Shown here piece by piece: positions 8,308 through 15,737 of a DNA stretch of 64,000 bases. A program made the position numbers and the translations under genes. The stretch is from contig NZ_JAIUKZ010000006.1 in the NCBI RefSeq assembly GCF_020165985.1, positions 1-64,000 of the forward strand, read 5' to 3'. Numbering within the stretch: the stretch's first letter is position 1; every line of letters starts with the position of its first letter. Under the pieces are notes generated by a model. The model did not search any database, was not told where the DNA came from, and was given only the letters and a program-made list of their open reading frames with translations. The stretch is from Bacillus sp. RAR_GA_16 (GTDB taxonomy: Bacteria; Bacillota; Bacilli; Bacillales; Guptibacillaceae).

Positions 8308-8508
8308 ATGTTTGGAGAAAAGCCAACGTGCAGTACGTGTCATAAGGAAATCAAAGGGAATGATGTGGTTTATGTTAAAATGCGCTATCCTTCCTATAAA
8401 GGTATGACGGAAATCAAAGCCTATCTAAATAACGAAGGAACGTTCATTTGTGAATCTTGTTTTCTACAAAATGAAGGGACAATAAAACCCGCCTACTCCA
8501 GGGAGTAG
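8308..8508 (+). CDS. Small zinc-ribbon-like protein, 66 aa
   Basis: The product has two Cys pairs, CSTC near residue 8 and CESC near residue 49, the spacing expected for a small treble-clef or zinc-ribbon fold, with KGNDVVYVKMRYPSYKGMTE between them. ATG at 8308 follows GGAGGTATGAG. The stop codon lies inside the downstream terminator stem. Proteins of this size and pattern are common in Bacillaceae, where they are often mislabelled as hydroxamate-transport proteins; the true function is not known. Confidence 0.75.
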   Translation: MFGEKPTCSTCHKEIKGNDVVYVKMRYPSYKGMTEIKAYLNNEGTFICESCFLQNEGTIKPAYSRE

Positions 8509-8518
8509 GCGGGTTTTA
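8484..8518 (+). terminator. Strong rho-independent terminator
   Basis: AAAACCCGCCTACTCC pairs with GGAGTAGGCGGGTTTT around a 2- to 4-base loop, GC-rich stem with a T-tail. It ends the small zinc-ribbon gene and can also stop transcription from the minus-strand lipoprotein gene. Confidence 0.85.
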
Positions 8519-8522
8519 ACCA

Positions 8523-9644
8523 TTATTGATAATTGATAATGGCTGGATTTGGATCAAGCTGTAAGACTTCAGCAGGTGTCAGAACTGGTTGATCTTTATT
8601 ATAGAAAATTTTAAACCCACCGTACTGAACGGGCTCATTTCGTACAAATTTACGGTATAGCGACATTTTCGTTCCGTAGTCACCATAGCCATCGAAGTTT
8701 AAGGCAACTTCTACATTGTCCTTTGGTTTAATCAATTGCTTATTTGTAACGGCTTTATCCGTAAACTGGTGAACGAGCACGATTTTATCGGGTAAGTCAT
8801 TTTCTTCTACAAAGTCTGAAACATATTCAACAACTTCTTGCACTTCGCTGCCATCCACACTTCCAAGATCAATGCCAGGCGTCTGGCCTTCTTTGACGTG
8901 GAACTCAGTATCAATTGCGACATGTACGTAAGGGAGCTTTAACCATTTTTCCAAAAGCTGCACTTGATGAAGAGCTGTATCGCGACCTAGCTGAACATCT
9001 AGCATAAGAATGGCATTATGTTTTTTAGCAAGTGCTGCGTATTCATCAATATCCTCTTCAGAAGTCATGTGATAGTACTTCCCATTTGGACCTGGATCAC
9101 GTTGAGCAATCGTTGTGATTAGCTCAATTGTAGGGATGGCTGGACGGTCTGGATCCGCATCAGAATAGGCTTGCGTTTGTTCTTTTAATTTCGTCATTAG
9201 CGCTTCAGGCTCCATCTCACCGAGAATACCCATTTGCGTTGAGTTCGGTTGACCGTAATAAGCAACAAGACGGTAATCTTTTAGAATGCCATCCGTTTCA
9301 TCGGTTGTACCTTCCATTAGCGTTTCGCCAACAGGTGTCTTCCTTGTGCGATCTTCCCCGTGTGCTTCAACGACAGGCATTTTCGCTAATTCTTCTTCTG
9401 TCATGGTTTCTTTAAGGGGTTTTGCATCTTCAGACGGAGCCAGTGGTTCAAATGGTTGAGCCACTTCTTCTTTTTCCTCCTTCTGATTATCCTCTACCTT
9501 TTTTCCGGTTTCTTTACTTTCATCTTCTTCCGCTGCTTGCTGATCTGTTTTTTCATCAGTTTGCTCGTTTGTGGATGCCGAATTTGAACAAGCGGTCACC
9601 AAAGCGATTAAAGCAACGAGAAGAAATAGGAATAGTTTCCTCAA
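8523..9644 (-). CDS. Lipoprotein with probable TIM-barrel-like extracellular domain
   Basis: Product of 373 aa. The N-terminus is LRKLFLFLLVALIALVTAC with a lipobox ending in Cys, so it should be lipid-anchored outside the membrane. Residues about 25-75 are a low-complexity Glu/Lys/Asp/Gln linker. The rest is a globular domain with ordered strand-like motifs: DYRLVAYYGQPNS, AIPTIELITTIAQRDPG, HNAILMLDVQLG, YVHVAIDTEFHVKEG, DKIVLVHQFT, VEVALNFDGYGDYGTK and GGFKIFYNKD. This alternation looks like a (beta/alpha)8 barrel, with several acidic residues at strand ends. TTG at 9644 is chosen because AAGGATGTGAAG precedes it. Function unknown; a cell-wall or polysaccharide-acting enzyme is only a guess. 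Confidence 0.75.
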   Translation of the reverse strand: MRKLFLFLLVALIALVTACSNSASTNEQTDEKTDQQAAEEDESKETGKKVEDNQKEEKEEVAQPFEPLAPSEDAKPLKETMTEEELAKMPVVEAHGEDRTRKTPVGETLMEGTTDETDGILKDYRLVAYYGQPNSTQMGILGEMEPEALMTKLKEQTQAYSDADPDRPAIPTIELITTIAQRDPGPNGKYYHMTSEEDIDEYAALAKKHNAILMLDVQLGRDTALHQVQLLEKWLKLPYVHVAIDTEFHVKEGQTPGIDLGSVDGSEVQEVVEYVSDFVEENDLPDKIVLVHQFTDKAVTNKQLIKPKDNVEVALNFDGYGDYGTKMSLYRKFVRNEPVQYGGFKIFYNKDQPVLTPAEVLQLDPNPAIINYQ

Positions 9645-9680
9645 GATCTTCACATCCTTATGTAAGTTAATGAGATTCAT

Positions 9681-10039
9681 AGTTTTGCCAAAACGACCTT
9701 CTCATTCTAACATAGGAACAGGAATACAGTATGAAAAGAAGCGAAGGAAAGGGAAAATGAGGTAATCAGTACTAGTTTAGTTGTAAAAAAGCTACTGTCC
9801 TAAGACGGACGAGGTGATCACCGACTAATTTCGCACGCGCATTCGTGGTAAGGTCATGGCATGGTAATTCCACGTGAATGATTACCGAGGATGCATCGCA
9901 ATACCGGTGTCGCATTGCTGCCGAGAGTGAGATTGAAAACAAGGAGATTCTCACTATCAGCACTCTTTAATAAGAAGAGGAGCGGAGAGGATAAGCATGA
10001 CTTCAAACGCTGTAAGGAAAATGAAAAAGAAAAAGAAAA
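9681..10039. other. Gene-free stretch with several inverted repeats
   Basis: This stretch lies between the lipoprotein gene and the NUDIX gene, both on the minus strand. It holds no convincing gene, but it has a dense set of complementary segments: GGTGATCACC at about 9812-9821, ATTCGTGG against CCACGTGAAT, GGTAAT against ATTACC, and GTGAGA against TTCTCAC (about 9926-9956). This may be a structured RNA leader or a non-coding RNA. It matches no riboswitch class I know. Confidence 0.4.
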
Positions 10040-10066
10040 AGAAGCAAGGGATGTGTCCCATTGCTT
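10040..10066 (-). terminator. Terminator of the NUDIX gene
   Basis: On the minus strand GAAGCAA-(T)GGGA pairs with TCCCTTGCTTC over a CACA loop and is followed by TTTTTCTTTTTC. It starts right at the end of the NUDIX gene. Confidence 0.75.
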
Positions 10067-10527
10067 CAAGATAACTCGTTTTTTGCATCGAAGTAATCCA
10101 TAATCATTCTTCGATGGCTACCAACCATCTGATCAGGGAGATTGGTAGAAGAGAAGGTTTCAAATGCGAGGCTTTCCTTAGATAGGGTGAGTTCTCCATC
10201 GTATTCATTCGTCACATAAGCGGTTGTGACAGAATAGAATTCATCTCCGTTATCCGCTTTCGTAAAAAATTCTTGACCAGAATAAAGCTTGAAAAGCGTG
10301 AGGTTCCGAATGGCTAACCCTGTTTCTTCAAGCGACTCTCTTATCGCGGTTTCCTCAGTTGATTCCCCTGGCTCCATCAATCCCCCAGGCAACCCCCAGC
10401 GTTTCTTTCGTTCGTTCCGCTGTTGAAGAAGGATTTCTTCTTTTTCGTTTAGAATGAGTGCGACAGCCCCAACTAAAATAAGCGGTCGTTGCCCAACAAG
10501 CTCGCGCAGTTCTTTCACATAATTCAT
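10066..10527 (-). CDS. NUDIX hydrolase
   Basis: Product of 153 aa. The NUDIX box GGLMEPGESTEETAIRESLE followed by ETGL fits G-x5-E-x7-R-E-x-x-E-E-x-G, the magnesium-binding helix that hydrolyses nucleoside-diphosphate-linked compounds. The preceding RKKRWGLPGG is the typical strand. The first part, VGAVALILNEKEEILLQQRNERK, is like YjhB/ADP-ribose-type NUDIX enzymes of bacilli. ATG at 10527 is used because GGAGTGATCGAC precedes it; a GTG three codons earlier overlaps that site. The exact substrate cannot be read from sequence. Confidence 0.88.
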   Translation of the reverse strand: MNYVKELRELVGQRPLILVGAVALILNEKEEILLQQRNERKKRWGLPGGLMEPGESTEETAIRESLEETGLAIRNLTLFKLYSGQEFFTKADNGDEFYSVTTAYVTNEYDGELTLSKESLAFETFSSTNLPDQMVGSHRRMIMDYFDAKNELS

Positions 10528-10554
10528 GTCGATCACTCCTTATCTTCTTTCCTA

Positions 10555-11361
10555 TTATAATGGAAGATCTCTTTTTGAGAAGACAAGAATGGCAACTCCG
10601 TAGAGGACCGTACCTAATAAGAAAAGAAACGTAATCATAGGCCAGACGTCGACAGAACCTCTCGCAATTTCAACGGGACGAAACGTTGAAAAGAGAGAAA
10701 CGTGAACCATCCAGTCGAACTTATCGCTCATTTTACCGATTAAGTCCATCCCATAAAAGACGATTGTCAGTAATCCGGAAAGTCCAAGTGCCTGTCTTTC
10801 ATCATTTAACAAGGATGAGAAGAGGAAGGAGTAGCCTGATATGACGTAGAATAATAAAATTCCCACAAGATTTACATTCAAAAATGTCATGGCTTCAAAT
10901 GGTTTATCCTCAATTAATATCTCTGTGCCAATCACTCCAGCAAGTGCTGTTGTTATTCCAATAATCAGAAGCCCTGTGATCAGGACAATGGCTTGAGTGA
11001 GAGCGATTTTCTTTCGGGAGTTCGGCGTAGCGAGAATATAAGCCATCGAACCACGATCAATGTGACGGGCCATTAACTGAGACGCTGTCATTAAACAAAA
11101 AATCGACAAAATCACTACGTATAGTAGTCCATAATATTCACCAGCAATAAAGTCACTCACATGCTGAAATCCACCTTCCATCCCAAAGGCAGCCAGGAAG
11201 CTTTCTGGCATAGATTCCATTAACTCATTTAGTCCAGGTGCATCTGCAATGGATGGATAAATGCCGATGATTAAAAGAAGATAAAGAGCAGAACCAATGG
11301 CATAGCTAGAAATTGATTTTGCATGAACTTTTAACATCTTGGCATACAACGTCATGTTCAT
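10555..11361 (-). CDS. ABC-2 type transporter permease
   Basis: Product of 268 aa with six predicted TM segments (first at about 20-37, last at about 238-258) and an extracytoplasmic loop after helix 1 (PGLNELMESMPESFLAAFGM), the pattern of Bacillus ABC-2 exporters of the YtrC/YhcI kind. Its start overlaps the upstream ATPase gene by 4 bases, so the two are translationally coupled and very likely one transporter. The substrate is unknown; such pairs often give resistance to antimicrobial peptides or export small compounds. A divergent TetR regulator lies on the other side of the ATPase. Confidence 0.88.
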   Translation of the reverse strand: MNMTLYAKMLKVHAKSISSYAIGSALYLLLIIGIYPSIADAPGLNELMESMPESFLAAFGMEGGFQHVSDFIAGEYYGLLYVVILSIFCLMTASQLMARHIDRGSMAYILATPNSRKKIALTQAIVLITGLLIIGITTALAGVIGTEILIEDKPFEAMTFLNVNLVGILLFYVISGYSFLFSSLLNDERQALGLSGLLTIVFYGMDLIGKMSDKFDWMVHVSLFSTFRPVEIARGSVDVWPMITFLFLLGTVLYGVAILVFSKRDLPL

Positions 11362-12245
11362 GATAGCTCCTCCTCCTTGTTATAGTAATTCAGAAATACT
11401 TCTTCAAGGTTCTGTTCATGAATATCAATGTTACGAACCTGGTAATCTCCTAATACATGAATAAATTGATTGTAGTCTCCTTGAACAGCAATTTCTGCAC
11501 GGTTATCGGTCACGGACACAACGTCCAGTGAACTCTGCTTTATGCGTATTGCTTCTTCCTCACTCGCAAACGTTACATCAAAAAGGCGGCGCTGTTTTTG
11601 TTGGAGATCATGGATATTTTCAACAACAACAATTTTGCCGTCTTTAATAATAGCGGCGCGATCACACGTGCGTTCAATTTCTGAAAAGCTATGAGAAGAC
11701 ATTAAAAATGTTGTGCCCTTTTCTTTTTGTTCCATCACAATTTCAATAAAGATTCGCTGCATGAGTGGGTCAAGACCGGACGTGGGTTCATCGAGTATGA
11801 TCACTTCTGGTTCATGCATAAATGCTGCCACGATCCCGACTTTTTGCTTCATTCCTTTTGACATTTTACGAATGGGGGTTTTTACATCAAATTGTAGGCG
11901 ATGGATAAGCTCATCGCGATAGGCCGTTTGTTTCATACCTCTCATTCCCCCTACAAGGTTAAGAAAAGTCATCCCGTCCATGCCATCGAGAAAAGAGATT
12001 TCACCAGGTAAGTAACCAATCTTTTCTTGGATCTTAGCTGCATCTTTCCATGTATCCATCCCGTCGATGGTTGCTGAGCCTTTCGATGGTTTCATGAATC
12101 CCATTAAGTGACGAATTGTTGTGGATTTACCGGCCCCGTTCGGTCCAAGAAATCCAAATACTTCGCCTTTTGGAATGGAGAAAGTAACGTCAAAAATTCC
12201 TTTTCCATTCGAAAAGTGTTTGGTTAAGCCGTTTAATTCAATCAT
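11358..12245 (-). CDS. ABC transporter ATP-binding protein
   Basis: Product of 295 aa. Walker A is GPNGAGKS at about residue 34, the signature is MSKGMKQKVG, Walker B is VIILDEPTSGLDP, and the switch His is in FLMSSHSFSEIERTCDRAAI. The C-terminal 80 residues form the extra domain usual in ABC-2 ATPases with an EVFLNYY end. It powers the permease encoded directly downstream. The gene is divergent from a TetR regulator, with AGTTCA/TGAACT palindromes between them, so repression by that TetR protein is likely. Confidence 0.92.
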   Translation of the reverse strand: MIELNGLTKHFSNGKGIFDVTFSIPKGEVFGFLGPNGAGKSTTIRHLMGFMKPSKGSATIDGMDTWKDAAKIQEKIGYLPGEISFLDGMDGMTFLNLVGGMRGMKQTAYRDELIHRLQFDVKTPIRKMSKGMKQKVGIVAAFMHEPEVIILDEPTSGLDPLMQRIFIEIVMEQKEKGTTFLMSSHSFSEIERTCDRAAIIKDGKIVVVENIHDLQQKQRRLFDVTFASEEEAIRIKQSSLDVVSVTDNRAEIAVQGDYNQFIHVLGDYQVRNIDIHEQNLEEVFLNYYNKEEELS

Positions 12246-12268
12246 TGAGGTTCCCCCTCAGTTAAATT

Positions 12269-12363
12269 TTGAACTATTATTTAATATATATTTCATTTTT
12301 ATCATAAATGACTGCAACAAATTAATCAATATTTACTGAACTTAAATTTAATTAATAGTTCAA
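12269..12363. promoter_or_regulatory. Divergent promoter region with paired operator-like repeats
   Basis: TTGAACTATTA at 12269-12279 is the exact inverse of TAATAGTTCAA at 12353-12363, and a TGAACT at 12337-12342 makes a second palindrome with AGTTCA at 12357-12362. The repeats flank the start regions of the ABC operon and the tetR gene, as expected for binding sites of the TetR protein. Confidence 0.55.
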
Positions 12364-12392
12364 TAAATGCTATACTAAGAGTGGTGATAAAT

Positions 12393-13007
12393 ATGAATGG
12401 ATTTGAATTACGAAAACAACAAAAGCGTAAAAATATAATGGATGCTGCGTTTACGCTATTTAATAAAGAAGGCGTTAAAAAGGTAAAGATCAGTGATATT
12501 GCGAAGCATGCGGACGTTTCTCAAGTGACGATTTACAATCATTTCACTAGTAAAGAAGAACTTGTTCGAGCAGTGCTGAAGGATTACATGCATCATCAGT
12601 TTGGGGCATTTAAAGAATTAATGCAGCAAGAGCGATCGTTCGCTGAACTGATTGAGGTCATTGTTTTTGAGAAACATAGAGCGGTCGAAAGTCTCGATCC
12701 ATCGCTACTTCAAGAAATGCTAACGGCGGATGAAGAGTTGAAAGCGTATGTCGACCATTTCTACCGCACGCAAACTCTACCACTGTTTGTTCAGCTCCTT
12801 GAAAAGGCACGTGAGCGAGGAGAAATTAATGCTTCCCTTTCAATGGAAGCCATTATGTTTTACCTGAATGCCATCAAAACAGAGGTTCAGCGAGTTCCAG
12901 CTAAAACATGGTCAGAGCGAAGCGATTTTTTAGATGACGTTCTACAACTCTTTTTTTATGGTTTAAGCGGTGGATCTCGATCCAGCAGGAATGAATCTGA
13001 AGCATAA
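12393..13007 (+). CDS. TetR family transcriptional regulator
   Basis: Product of 204 aa. The N-terminal helix-turn-helix is clear: RKNIMDAAFTLFNKEGVKKV, then ISDIAKHADVSQVTIYNHFT and SKEELVRAV. The C-terminal part is a helical ligand domain typical of the YcnC/TetR_C_33-like group. ATG at 12393 is preceded by GTGGTGAT; in-frame GTG codons at 12381 and 12384 are part of that binding site. It is divergent from an ABC exporter pair and shares operator-like repeats with it, so it probably represses the exporter and itself until a ligand binds. Confidence 0.88.
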   Translation: MNGFELRKQQKRKNIMDAAFTLFNKEGVKKVKISDIAKHADVSQVTIYNHFTSKEELVRAVLKDYMHHQFGAFKELMQQERSFAELIEVIVFEKHRAVESLDPSLLQEMLTADEELKAYVDHFYRTQTLPLFVQLLEKARERGEINASLSMEAIMFYLNAIKTEVQRVPAKTWSERSDFLDDVLQLFFYGLSGGSRSSRNESEA

Positions 13008-13078
13008 TTCATAAACTGAAATGTGTGTAAATTTTCACAAAATTTTAATAGTTTGTTAACTTATCTAACGTACTCCTG

Positions 13079-13087
13079 GTGTATAAT
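13079..13087 (+). promoter_or_regulatory. Promoter -10 element (TATAAT) for the FbpB-like gene
   Basis: A perfect TATAAT at 13082-13087 is preceded by TG in a near-extended form. It lies 34 bases before the small gene. No good -35 at 17-base spacing and no clear Fur box was seen. Confidence 0.45.
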
Positions 13088-13120
13088 GATCTCATACAGA
13101 GGGAAAGTTGGTGAATTTTG

Positions 13121-13240
13121 TTGAAAAAGCTGAAAAAATTAACTTTTAAACAGCTCGTTGATCAAAATAAAGCAGAACTTCTTAAAAATGAAAAAGAACT
13201 TGCTGAAATAGAAAAACGAATTGATAATCGACACGTATAA
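13121..13240 (+). CDS. FbpB-family small basic protein (Fur-regulated basic protein B type), 39 aa
   Basis: The product is short and strongly charged; KKLTFKQLVDQNKAELLKN and ELAEIEKRIDNRH match the Fur_reg_FbpB family pattern. In B. subtilis, FbpB assists the iron-sparing response mediated by the FsrA small RNA. A TTG at 13121 (or the adjacent TTG at 13118) is the likely start, with GAGGG or GTTGGTG upstream. A terminator follows directly. No clear Fur box lies upstream, so iron control of this copy is not shown. Confidence 0.75.
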   Translation: MKKLKKLTFKQLVDQNKAELLKNEKELAEIEKRIDNRHV

Positions 13241-13245
13241 ATGAA

Positions 13246-13273
13246 AAACAGCCGGAAATCGGCTGTTTTTTTG
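13246..13273 (+). terminator. Rho-independent terminator
   Basis: ACAGCCG and CGGCTGT form the stem around GAAAT, followed by seven T residues. It ends the FbpB-like gene. Confidence 0.88.
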
Positions 13274-13335
13274 CGTTCAGTGATCTCTATTGAAAACGAT
13301 ATCTTATGCTAAACTAAAGAAAGGAGGGGATTACT

Positions 13336-13980
13336 GTGGCAAAATTAATCAGTGTAAATGTTGGTAAACCCGTTGAAACGACATACAAAGGAAAGCCGAT
13401 TTCAACAGGTATCTACAAACAACCTGTTCGTGATTCGGTTTACGTCTCGCGTGTTCAAGTTGAAGGTGATGGTCAGGCGGATCTTGTTCATCACGGTGGA
13501 TCGGAGAAGGCGATTTGTGTTTACCCTATCGAACATTATGAGTATTGGGAAAAGAATCTTGGACGGGAATTGAAGGTAGGCGCATTCGGTGAGAATTTTA
13601 CAGTATCCGGTCTAGATGAGAAAGAAGCGCGAATTGGGGATATTTATCAAATCGGCGGCATTAAGGTTCAGGTTAGTTTACCAAGACAGCCTTGTTTTAA
13701 GCTTGCAAAGAAGTTTGAAGTTGAGAATATGCACTTGTTCGTGATGGAAAATGGATATAGCGGGTATTATCTCCGCGTATTAGAAGAAGGTCACGTCACA
13801 GTCCAGAATGACATTATTCTTGAACATCGACCTGACCATGATGTGACAGTTGCCTTGATTAACCGAGTGACGTATAAGGATCGAACCGATCGTGAAGGAC
13901 TTGAGAAAGCGCTACTTGCGAAAGAGCTTAATGAGAGCTGGTATGATAAATTAAGCAAACAGCTAAGCGCGCTCAATTAG
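13336..13980 (+). CDS. MOSC domain protein, YiiM/YflK type
   Basis: Product of 214 aa with a MOSC beta-barrel: VEGDGQADLVHHGGSEKAI, VGAFGENFTVSGLDE and the conserved Cys in LPRQPCFKLAKKF (near residue 120). In this family that Cys binds the molybdenum cofactor; YiiM-type proteins reduce N-hydroxylated compounds. The C-terminal 3-alpha helical extension (residues about 165-214) is the YiiM-specific part. GTG at 13336 follows AAAGGAGGGG at ideal spacing. The gene stands alone between two terminators. Confidence 0.88.
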   Translation: MAKLISVNVGKPVETTYKGKPISTGIYKQPVRDSVYVSRVQVEGDGQADLVHHGGSEKAICVYPIEHYEYWEKNLGRELKVGAFGENFTVSGLDEKEARIGDIYQIGGIKVQVSLPRQPCFKLAKKFEVENMHLFVMENGYSGYYLRVLEEGHVTVQNDIILEHRPDHDVTVALINRVTYKDRTDREGLEKALLAKELNESWYDKLSKQLSALN

Positions 13981-13990
13981 CGCGCTTTTA
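13966..13990 (+). terminator. Terminator of the MOSC gene
   Basis: AGCGCGCT pairs with AGCGCGCT-like sequence around CAATT, followed by TTTTATTTCTT. It overlaps the stop codon of the MOSC gene and the stop of the convergent 29-aa gene. Confidence 0.75.
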
Positions 13991-14077
13991 TTTCTTAGCC
14001 ATCCGGTAGTAAAAAACGATGAGCATAATGATCGTAACAAATGTAACGGTATATTTGACTATTTGCATAAGTTCCAT
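13988..14077 (-). CDS. Single-pass membrane peptide of 29 aa
   Basis: ATG at 14077 is preceded by TTGAGGAG at good spacing. The product has an acidic/polar N-terminus (MELMQIVKYT), one hydrophobic helix of about 17 residues (VTFVTIIMLIVFYY) and a basic end (RMAKK). This is the layout of bacterial single-span small proteins. It lies between HU and the MOSC gene, 16 bases beyond the HU terminator. No family is recognised, and a function cannot be proposed. Confidence 0.55.
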   Translation of the reverse strand: MELMQIVKYTVTFVTIIMLIVFYYRMAKK

Positions 14078-14092
14078 CAATTTCTCCTCAAT

Positions 14093-14121
14093 TAAAAAGC
14101 TGGAACCAAATGGATCCAGCT
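14093..14121 (-). terminator. Terminator of the HU gene
   Basis: On the minus strand AGCTGGATCC pairs with GGTTCCAGCT around ATTT and is followed by TTTTTAATT. It lies 10 bases after the HU stop. Confidence 0.8.
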
Positions 14122-14130
14122 CTGATAATG

Positions 14131-14403
14131 TTAAACAACCTTTTCTTTCAATGCTTTCCCAGGTTTAAAAGCAGGCGTCTTGGATGCTTGAATCTGAATC
14201 TCTTCACCAGTCTGAGGATTGCGGCCTTTACGAGCCGAGCGTTCTCTCACTTCAAAGTTACCAAATCCAACAAGTTGAACCTTTTCTCCTTTAGCAAGTG
14301 CTTCAGCGATCGTATCCATTAATGTGTCTACCACTCTTGCAGTATCTTTCTTTGACATTTCTGCCCGCTCTGCAACTGTAGTAAGAAGTTCCGCTTTATT
14401 CAT
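14131..14403 (-). CDS. HU family DNA-binding protein
   Basis: Product of 90 aa, the exact length of HU. It starts [20 protein letters not shown] and carries the signature [20 protein letters not shown] in the DNA-embracing arm. HU is a dimer that bends and compacts DNA without sequence specificity. ATG at 14403 follows AGAAAGGATGAT. In B. subtilis the hbs gene lies between spoIVA and mtrA; none of those neighbours is here, so this may be a second HU gene or a relocated one. Confidence 0.95.
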   Translation of the reverse strand: MNKAELLTTVAERAEMSKKDTARVVDTLMDTIAEALAKGEKVQLVGFGNFEVRERSARKGRNPQTGEEIQIQASKTPAFKPGKALKEKVV

Positions 14404-14491
14404 CGTGTATCATCCTTTCTTATTTTGCTAGTTTTTCAAGCTATGTCACCATTTTTACCAGTCTACATCTGTTTTATACGTATTTATAAAA

Positions 14492-14518
14492 TAAAAAAAG
14501 AGATTCGAATCGAATCTC
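14492..14518 (-). terminator. Terminator of the FbpA-like gene
   Basis: GAGATTC and GAATCTC form a 7-bp stem around GAATC, followed on the minus strand by seven T residues. It lies 17 bases after the stop of the small gene. Confidence 0.8.
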
Positions 14519-14534
14519 ACGTTGATCTAAGATA

Positions 14535-14693
14535 TTAATAGTTGGATAGTTGTTTGTACTCTTTTTCAAGATCCGTTAGTGTACAGTGATAAAGATGGTG
14601 GTCAGCGGTGGAATAGGCTCCTGCCTCAATAAGCTTTGAAATGTAATAATTTCTACGCTGCTCTAATGCTTTTCTGAGCTGATTGGTTTCCAT
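14535..14693 (-). CDS. FbpA-family small basic protein (Fur-regulated basic protein A type), 52 aa
   Basis: ATG at 14693 is preceded by CAAGGAGGG. The product has the layout of the FbpA family: LRKALEQRRNYYISKLIEAG, then DHHLYHCTLTDLEKEYKQL, close to the R-x-x-LI-x-KL-I-x-AG and L-Y-x-x-T-L-x-x-L-E-K-E-Y patterns of that family. In B. subtilis, FbpA is one of three small basic proteins induced by iron starvation. A terminator follows. No clear Fur box was seen upstream, so iron control is inferred from family only. Confidence 0.75.
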   Translation of the reverse strand: METNQLRKALEQRRNYYISKLIEAGAYSTADHHLYHCTLTDLEKEYKQLSNY

Positions 14694-14833
14694 CAGCACA
14701 CCCTCCTTGATAATGGTTATTCCCAGTATGTCCTGGTGCTATCCGTTTTAATCACCATTAGATGTAACAAATTGGTCATATAAGCTGGCGCCTCAGCATT
14801 CATCACCCTAAATAAGAAAGGAGATGAGACACA

Positions 14834-15613
14834 ATGAAGAAAGAGCAAATCATTCGTGCGATTGAAGCGATACAATGGGATTATGAAGAAGCCTTTGTAC
14901 CTGAATCTATTCACTATATTCATAATCATGACCTAGTGATGATCAAAAATGAAAAATCAACGAGTGTCTATGCAAATAAAGTCGTTCGATTTCGTCGAAG
15001 CATGGCCGAGGTAAAAGAGGTCCTCGCATACTTTAAAGGAAGTCCATTTTCATGGTGGGTGCGATCAAGCTCGGATTCTACTGAATTAGAACGGCGCCTT
15101 ATAACATTAGGTTTTCAGCATGAGGAGACATATGTTGGTTTAGCGAAAGTACTAACAAAGGAAGAAACGCCTTCAACCGATTTTACTTATCGAGAGGTGA
15201 TTACGGAAGAAGACGTTGAAGCGCATGTGCAAGTCGCTGCTGAGATCTGGGGATATGACACGGAGACGAAGCAGGCGGCCATTCATGAGCGTGCATCTTA
15301 TCTGCAATTCGTTGATCGAAGAGGCGGATACACGCTTGCTCTCGATAAAAAGAAGCCTGTAGGTTATTCGAATTACCGCTTTAGTAAGGATGGTACGGTC
15401 CTTTACTTAAATGGAGCTGCTGTTCTACCTGAATATAGGGGAAAAGGAATCTATCGAGCTATGTTATCACTCCGTTTAGCAGAAGCGAGAAAAAGAGGGT
15501 GTGAGTTAGCGGTAACACAGGCAAGACTTAGAACGTCTGAACCAATTCTCCGCAAGTCTGGATTTCATGAATACGCAACATTCAAGCAATACGTAGGAAA
15601 CCATCGATTATGA
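14834..15613 (+). CDS. GNAT N-acetyltransferase with N-terminal extension
   Basis: Product of 259 aa. The N-terminal 110 residues (WWVRSSSDSTELERRLITLGF) look like a degenerate GNAT-type half, and the C-terminal half is a full Acetyltransf_1 domain with LNGAAVLPEYRGKGIYRAML as the acetyl-CoA motif. This two-part arrangement with a single active site is common in bacilli. ATG at 14834 follows AAAGGAGATGAG. The target amine is unknown, and the gene seems to be alone, divergent from the FbpA-like gene. Confidence 0.85.
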   Translation: MKKEQIIRAIEAIQWDYEEAFVPESIHYIHNHDLVMIKNEKSTSVYANKVVRFRRSMAEVKEVLAYFKGSPFSWWVRSSSDSTELERRLITLGFQHEETYVGLAKVLTKEETPSTDFTYREVITEEDVEAHVQVAAEIWGYDTETKQAAIHERASYLQFVDRRGGYTLALDKKKPVGYSNYRFSKDGTVLYLNGAAVLPEYRGKGIYRAMLSLRLAEARKRGCELAVTQARLRTSEPILRKSGFHEYATFKQYVGNHRL

Positions 15614-15737
15614 AGAAACTGTAAATCAGATTGTTTTTATGTAAAAAGGTAGGATCAGAGAGAAGAAATCGAGAATAGCTCAAAGTGAAGGGACTTTCCT
15701 TCGCCTTCTTAAACTTTCGTTAAAAGGAGCTGTTCTG

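Noticed and set aside
8189-8407. A 72-codon frame overlapping the small zinc-ribbon gene
   Set aside because: It overlaps the better supported gene at 8308, which has an AGGAGGT-like site and a terminator; this frame has no binding site.
9997-10074. A 25-codon frame with a good GGAGAGG binding site and a poly-lysine stretch
   Set aside because: The poly-lysine part is the T-rich tail and stem of the minus-strand NUDIX terminator read backwards, so the frame is probably accidental. The binding site keeps it from being excluded fully.
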